Shown one piece after another: positions 1-3,646 of a stretch of 6,106 nucleotides of DNA. A program made the position numbers and the translations under genes. The notes under the pieces were generated by a model. That model made no database searches. It was given only the letters and a program-made list of their open reading frames with translations, and had not been told where the DNA came from. This DNA comes from JBBDRV01 sp040905285. GTDB taxonomy: Bacteria; Bacteroidota; Rhodothermia; Balneolales; Balneolaceae. The stretch lies in NCBI GenBank assembly GCA_040905285.1, contig JBBDRV010000139.1, positions 1 through 6,106 on the forward strand, written 5' to 3'. Within the stretch, counting starts at the first letter, position 1; every line of letters begins with the position of its first letter.

Positions 1-533
1 AGACCGGCTGTTCCGTATTTATGTTGAAAGACAAAGTGGATACGGGGGACGTGTTGCGGCAGGCGAGAACCCGTATCGGCCCGAATGAAACGGCGGGAGA
101 CCTGTATGAGCGGCTGAAAGTTCTTGGTGCGGAGCTGCTGGTGGAAACGGTCGACCAGATTGAAAGGGGAGAAACCGGGGGCGTACCGCAGAATGATCAG
201 GAGGCCTCTCCGGCCCCGAAGCTTTTTACAAAAGATGCCAAAATTGATCTGGCTCAACCGTCGGTGCAGGTGCATGACAGGATACGCGGATTGAGTCCCT
301 TTCCGGGGGGATGGGCAGAATACGGGAATATGAAGCTGAATCTTTACAGGTCGAGAATAGGGCCCGATATCGATCTGGAACCGGGTGAACTTCTTTTTGC
401 GGAAGGACGACACCTGCTGGCGGGGTGCAGCAGTGGCTCTGTTGAAATCACCGAGCTTCAGCTGCCGGGAAAGAAGAGGACCAGCGGCCGGGATTTTGCA
501 AACGGGTACAATCTTGCTGTCAGGCTGACTTGA
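1..533 (+). CDS. fmt: Methionyl-tRNA formyltransferase, C-terminal half (5' end outside window)
   Basis: This enzyme transfers a formyl group from 10-formyl-tetrahydrofolate to Met-tRNAfMet, producing the initiator tRNA in the cytoplasm. The frame is open from base 3 and ends with TGA at 531-533, leaving about 176 codons of a family that is usually near 310-320 residues. The visible part begins with TGCSVFMLKDKVDTGD, matching the end of the Rossmann-type catalytic domain; the DTGD segment carries the aspartate of the Asn-His-Asp catalytic set. Then come the linker (LFTKDAKIDL), the LSPFPGGW motif that opens the C-terminal OB-fold, and LQLPGKKRTSGRDFANGY, the counterpart of the family's LQPxGKKxM...F..G signature. 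These C-terminal motifs separate it from PurN, which lacks this domain. It looks intact to the stop. The first Met in the window (base 21) is internal and is not the true start. Certain by family; the 5' half cannot be judged. Confidence 0.95.
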   Translation, partial: TGCSVFMLKDKVDTGDVLRQARTRIGPNETAGDLYERLKVLGAELLVETVDQIERGETGGVPQNDQEASPAPKLFTKDAKIDLAQPSVQVHDRIRGLSPFPGGWAEYGNMKLNLYRSRIGPDIDLEPGELLFAEGRHLLAGCSSGSVEITELQLPGKKRTSGRDFANGYNLAVRLT

Positions 534-608
534 TTTATTAGGATTAATTTTGGATATACCGATCGAAATTCAATGGGAAAAAGTCCTGGCCGGGAACCGC
601 CACACGAA

Positions 609-634
609 TTGCGAAGTCCGGTTGCGAAGTCCGG
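609..634 (+). repeat. Perfect 13-bp tandem duplication
   Basis: The unit TTGCGAAGTCCGG occurs twice back to back, at 609-621 and 622-634, without a mismatch. It lies in the non-coding spacer between fmt and the ankyrin gene. The unit length is not a multiple of three, which argues against coding function here. It may come from replication slippage inside a palindromic repeat element. Confidence 0.85.
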
Positions 635-697
635 GAATGCGCAGAGCGCCTGCAGGGTTTACCGTGGACTTGATCCAGTGAACCCGGCACCTGCCGG
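622..697 (-). repeat. Diverged intergenic repeat, copy A (hairpin plus conserved box)
   Basis: Read on the minus strand, this segment has a GC-rich hairpin (arms CCGGC at 684-688 and GCCGG at 693-697), then CGGGTTCACTGGATC (complement of 672-686), then TTCCCGG about 49 bases from the start of that box, followed by ACTTCGCAA. The + strand at 1550-1637 has the same blocks in the same order: hairpin, CGGGTTCACCGGATC (14 of 15 identical), TTCCCGG about 47 bases on, then ACTTC. The rest of the alignment is poor. I infer a diverged repeat or structured element present in inverted orientation on both sides of the ankyrin gene. The family is not recognised and chance similarity remains possible. Confidence 0.4.
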
Positions 698-792
698 CCC
701 TGTTTTCCCGGTGGGCCGCAGGACAGGAGATTGAAAGATTGTATTGGAATCGCAGATTAATGAGAGCGCAAACCACCTAAACCCGAAGTGAC

Positions 793-1485
793 ATGGATTT
801 ATCGCCTTTTTTGCAGGCAGCCAGAAGCGGAAAACTGAACGACGTCAAGCGGCTGCATGCCGGTGGCGTTTCCCTGGATGAAGCCCATAAGAACGGATCA
901 ACCGCACTGATCTATGCGGCTGAAAAGGGTCATCTGGACGTGGTTAAATATCTGCTGGACCAGGGGGCGGACCCCATGTCGCAGACCCGGCTGGGAGGCA
1001 CCGCATTAAACCGGGCCGCTGAAAATGGACATACCGGGATCATGAGGTATCTGCTCGACGAGGGGGTCGCCATAGGGGATCTGGCCGTTATCGTAGCTGC
1101 CCGGGAGGGAAGGCTTGAAGCGGTGCAGATGCTGGTGGAAGCGGGGGCGAATGTCAATGCGCGGCAGCGGTGGGGTCAGACGGCGCTGATGCTGGCTGCC
1201 CGTGAAGGCCATGCGGAGGTTGTGAGGTGTCTGCTGGATCACGGGGCCAGTGTGCGCCTCAAGGATAAAAACGGCGATACCGCCCTCAATATCGCTATGG
1301 ATAATGATAACGCGGATATCGCCATGCAGCTAAAGCGGGTTGGCGCCAGGGCTGAAGTTAAAAAGAAGGCCCCACTGGAAACCGATGAGGACGAGGTGGA
1401 TGTGGATGAAGATGCGGACCCGCCGGACATGGATGAAATAATCGGTGATGACGATCTTCCGGATGATGTGGATCTGGACGATTAA
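793..1485 (+). CDS. Ankyrin-repeat protein with acidic C-terminal tail
   Basis: A 230-residue protein without signal peptide or membrane segment, so probably cytoplasmic. Ankyrin repeats are scaffolds for protein-protein binding; the partner is unknown. Six repeat units can be seen: residues ~2-34 (degenerate), 35-67 (GSTALIYAAEKGHLDVVKYL), 68-94, 95-127 (AREGRLEAVQMLVEAGANVN), 128-160 (GQTALMLAAREGHAEVVRCL) and 161-188. The usual TPL is TAL throughout. The junction between units 3 and 4 is about six residues short, so one beta-hairpin finger appears to be missing. Residues 196-230 form a low-complexity tail with 21 Asp/Glu out of 35. The ATG at 793 is fixed by an in-frame TAA at 778-780; the preceding GAAGTG is only a weak ribosome-binding site. 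Spacers of 259 and about 410 bases isolate it from its neighbours, suggesting its own transcription unit. Fold is certain; function is not known. Confidence 0.9.
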   Translation: MDLSPFLQAARSGKLNDVKRLHAGGVSLDEAHKNGSTALIYAAEKGHLDVVKYLLDQGADPMSQTRLGGTALNRAAENGHTGIMRYLLDEGVAIGDLAVIVAAREGRLEAVQMLVEAGANVNARQRWGQTALMLAAREGHAEVVRCLLDHGASVRLKDKNGDTALNIAMDNDNADIAMQLKRVGARAEVKKKAPLETDEDEVDVDEDADPPDMDEIIGDDDLPDDVDLDD

Positions 1486-1549
1486 CCGATACTGCTGAAT
1501 CAGGTTCAGGTATAATACTGCTCTTCAATGCTCATCGACATCTTTTTGT

Positions 1550-1637
1550 CAGGCAGCTGTTGCCTGTCTGCGGGTTCACCGGATCCTGTGCCTTTTTAGT
1601 GCGGTCCAGCGTGCTCTTTCCCGGTTACTTCCGCGAA
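1550..1637 (+). repeat. Diverged intergenic repeat, copy B
   Basis: A hairpin (CAGGCA at 1550-1555, loop GCTGT, TGCCTG at 1561-1566) is followed by CGGGTTCACCGGATC at 1571-1585, then TTCCCGG at about 1618-1624 and ACTTCCGCGAA at 1627-1637. The block order and spacing match the minus strand of 622-697. The hairpin is not followed by a T run, so it is not a normal intrinsic terminator. See the copy A entry for limits. Confidence 0.4.
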
Positions 1638-1817
1638 TATCCTTTAAAAACAGGGGTTTACCGGCCCGGCCGTCAGGCAGATTCTGTCCACACCCCAGGT
1701 ACGTTCCTCCCGCCCGAAATCCTGCTGATGTATGCTCTTCTCTATCACAGACCTTTAAAGACAACCCGAATTTTATTAAAAAATCATAACTGTAGGTCCT
1801 TGCCGATTTGACGAAAT

Positions 1818-1842
1818 TGAGACATCAATTCTTGTCTCATTT
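1818..1842 (+). terminator. AT-rich hairpin followed by short T run, possible weak terminator or leader structure
   Basis: TGAGACA (1818-1824) pairs with TGTCTCA (1833-1839) around an 8-base loop, followed by TTTT. An overlapping smaller hairpin, AATTGA (1815-1820) with TCAATT (1825-1830), would exclude it. The stem has only three G-C pairs, so termination would be weak. It could end readthrough from the ankyrin gene, act in the ompA-like leader, or be an operator-type palindrome. Confidence 0.3.
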
Positions 1843-1883
1843 TACATGCATTGGGTGAGTCATAAAGTATTACAAAACTGACA

Positions 1884-1890
1884 GTTAGGA
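1884..1890 (+). promoter_or_regulatory. Candidate ribosome-binding site for ompA-like gene
   Basis: GTTAGGA contains the AGGA core and ends five bases before the ATA at 1896. That is normal spacing and is the main reason for preferring a start at 1896 over other non-AUG codons in this frame. The GTG at 2007 has no comparable purine-rich sequence upstream. Confidence 0.4.
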
Positions 1891-1895
1891 TTATA

Positions 1896-3644
1896 ATAAA
1901 ATCATACTGCATATTCATTACCCTGGTATCGGTATGTCTGCTCTTTCTGCAACCGAAAGAGAGCTATGCCCAGAAATCAGGGCCTGATTCTTCTGCCGGT
2001 TCAGCTGTGAAGGGACGGACAGGTTCGTTTGCAGGCCCGGCTGTGGAGGCACAGTCCGGTTCGCTGTTCGAGTCGGTGGGATTACAGTTCGGTACACTGA
2101 GAGGGCAGACCAGCCTTGCAGACGGACTTCCGGGATACTCCCTCCGGGTCAATGCCCGCCACCCGCTGGATGGATACTGGTTCGGTGAAGCCGGGCTGAG
2201 CCTGGGTTTCATATCGGGAGCCAGGTACCGCACACGTCTACTTCCGGTAGAATACAGGCTCAATTACCGGCTAAGCGGATTTGGAATCGATGACCTTGAG
2301 CTGTTTTCCCGTTCCGGCTCTCCCTACCTCTTCACCGGCGGCGGTTTCCTCTATCACAAACCCGTAGAAGTACCTGCTCCTGAAGATCCTTTTACCGAAG
2401 GGATGGGTGACGTACTTCCGGTTTCATCCCTGTGGAGTTTCGGGAGCGGGTTGGATCCATACATACCGGTTGGCGCCGGGATGGATTTTCAGCTGGATCC
2501 CTCTACGAGTTTGAATCTGCAGTTTTCCTACAACCAGTCCCTCCATTTCCTTTCCCTGCATGGAGATGGATTCCGGCAGGGATACTGGGGACTCACAGTC
2601 GGTTTGAATTTCGGGACAGATCGCAAGCCTGTCCGGGCACAGCCGCCGGTCGGCCTGCAGCCGCCGTTGAGGAAACCGGTGGCTTTCCGGCATTTGCCGC
2701 AGGCGGAGCCGGTGCAAATAGACTTGGATCCGGCTGAGCTGGAGCCCGCTCTGCTGACCGGAGCTATCATGGCAGATATCAACCGCACGGTCCTCTACTT
2801 TGATGTTCTCTCAGCCGAAATCGGGCCGGAAGATGAACAGGTTATCAACCGTATAGCCACGATAATGAACGGGTTTGAAGGATATACCCTCTCCATTTCA
2901 GGCCACGCAGACTCAACGGGACTGGACCCGGTGAACGAGATGATATCGGAAAGCCGAGCGCGAGCGGTTTGGCTGGAGCTGGTTGACAGGGGGGTGGATC
3001 CGGGACAGATAGAGCTGAGCGCCTATGCCGACCGGCAGCCACTGAGCGTAAACCGGCTGCCGGAATACTGGTTCACCCGTTACCGGGATCGAAGAGTGAA
3101 CTTTCAGACAGAGCAGCGGGCATTTCAGTCGGTGTACGGAACTGCTGAAAAGGCCATACCGGTGGTTGCAGAGTTTGAAGAGTTTGAATACGGCGAGCCG
3201 CTTTTGAACCTACGGGACCTCACCTTTACCCATACCATGCTCGGTCTGGATAAGCATTCACAGGAAAACCTCCAGATGGTTTCAGGTTTGTTGCATTCAA
3301 CACCGGAAATGAACCTGCTGATTTTCTCTGAAGCCGAAGCGGACACCGGTCCTGAATTTGGCCTGGTACTGTCGAAAGCCCGTGCAGATCTGATTCGGTC
3401 GGAACTGGTATTGACGGGAATTGAGGCGGGACGCCTGAAAGTGGTATCGCGCGGGTCGGATGATGGTAACGCTCTTTTTAAGCTTTTTGAGCCTTATCTG
3501 AACGGCCCGCATCAGCATAATCTGGTGATTCCTGTTGAGGTGGATACGTTTCGGGGTGAAGTGGCGGGTAGTGGAGATGGTGGTGAGGTGAATGGTGAGA
3601 ATTCTGATGCGGCCTCTGCTTCAACGGCTGGAGAGGAGCAATGA
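1896..3644 (+). CDS. OmpA-family outer-membrane protein with tandem OmpA-like domains
   Basis: Probable outer-membrane barrel that tethers the membrane to peptidoglycan; 582 residues if it starts at 1896. Residues 1-25 form a signal peptide (hydrophobic CIFITLVSVCLLFL, cleavage after SYA before QK); no valid lipobox. Residues ~56-240 alternate aromatic and polar residues and end in GYWGLTVGLNFG, as in small beta-barrels. A proline-rich linker (~242-271) leads to an OmpA peptidoglycan-binding domain (~292-405) with GHADSTG, Asp339 and Arg354, the pair that contacts diaminopimelate in known OmpA structures. A second, degenerate copy follows (~436-548), then a Gly/Asp/Glu-rich tail. The frame is open back to a TAA at 1863-1865 but contains no ATG, GTG or TTG before GTG 2007, and starting there would delete the signal peptide. 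I chose ATA 1896 from ribosome-site spacing; ATA 1893, ATT 1890 or CTG 1878 are alternatives. It overlaps the next gene. Family certain, exact start uncertain. Confidence 0.88.
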   Translation: MKSYCIFITLVSVCLLFLQPKESYAQKSGPDSSAGSAVKGRTGSFAGPAVEAQSGSLFESVGLQFGTLRGQTSLADGLPGYSLRVNARHPLDGYWFGEAGLSLGFISGARYRTRLLPVEYRLNYRLSGFGIDDLELFSRSGSPYLFTGGGFLYHKPVEVPAPEDPFTEGMGDVLPVSSLWSFGSGLDPYIPVGAGMDFQLDPSTSLNLQFSYNQSLHFLSLHGDGFRQGYWGLTVGLNFGTDRKPVRAQPPVGLQPPLRKPVAFRHLPQAEPVQIDLDPAELEPALLTGAIMADINRTVLYFDVLSAEIGPEDEQVINRIATIMNGFEGYTLSISGHADSTGLDPVNEMISESRARAVWLELVDRGVDPGQIELSAYADRQPLSVNRLPEYWFTRYRDRRVNFQTEQRAFQSVYGTAEKAIPVVAEFEEFEYGEPLLNLRDLTFTHTMLGLDKHSQENLQMVSGLLHSTPEMNLLIFSEAEADTGPEFGLVLSKARADLIRSELVLTGIEAGRLKVVSRGSDDGNALFKLFEPYLNGPHQHNLVIPVEVDTFRGEVAGSGDGGEVNGENSDAASASTAGEEQ

Positions 3645-3646
3645 TG
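3631..3646 (+). promoter_or_regulatory. Ribosome-binding site and stop/start overlap coupling the two surface genes
   Basis: GAGAGGAG at 3631-3638 is a strong Shine-Dalgarno sequence. It is followed by ATGATG: the upstream stop TGA is 3642-3644, and in-frame ATGs lie at 3641 and 3644. AGGAG is two bases from the first ATG and five from the second, so 3644 is the better-spaced start, though both are possible. The overlap is typical of translational coupling and implies one mRNA. Confidence 0.75.

Larger units (their letters stand above)
1486..1895 (+). other. Long intergenic region between ankyrin and ompA-like genes
   Basis: About 410 bases with no convincing protein gene. An 83-codon frame from a TTG at 1560 has no ribosome-binding site and an implausible composition. 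The region holds a perfect TATAAT at 1511-1516 without a matching -35 box, the diverged repeat copy at 1550-1637, a 9-base direct repeat GTCAGGCAG at 1548-1556 and 1672-1680, and an AT-rich hairpin at 1818-1839. The last ~170 bases are clearly AT-richer and are the likely place for the promoter and leader of the ompA-like gene, but I cannot fix a promoter with confidence. Confidence 0.6.

Noticed and set aside
672..705. Hairpin 684-697 followed by CCCTGTTTT as a terminator for fmt
   Set aside because: The tract after the stem begins with CCCTG and has only four Ts, and the hairpin is 150 bases past the stop; it fits better as part of the repeat element.
573..734. 53-codon + strand frame starting MGKSPGREPP
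   Set aside because: It also runs through the 13-bp duplication, which is not a multiple of three, lacks a clear ribosome-binding site and has no recognisable family.
570..776. 68-codon frame on the minus strand in the fmt-ankyrin spacer
   Set aside because: It covers the tandem duplication and hairpin, has no ribosome-binding site worth naming, and the product (many Arg, Cys and Pro, no domain) looks like translated repeat DNA.
1511..1516. Perfect TATAAT just after the ankyrin gene
   Set aside because: The sequence 17 bases upstream (around 1488-1493) does not resemble a -35 box, and no convincing gene or RNA begins after it.
1560..1811. 83-codon + strand frame starting at TTG
   Set aside because: No ribosome-binding site, overlaps the repeat copy B, and its composition is unlike the neighbouring real genes.
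1869..1897. Sigma70-like pair ATTACA (1869-1874) and TATAAT (1892-1897), 17-base spacer
   Set aside because: It would start transcription near 1904, inside the signal-peptide codons of the ompA-like gene. The region is AT-rich, so a chance match is likely; Bacteroidota also use different promoter consensus sequences.
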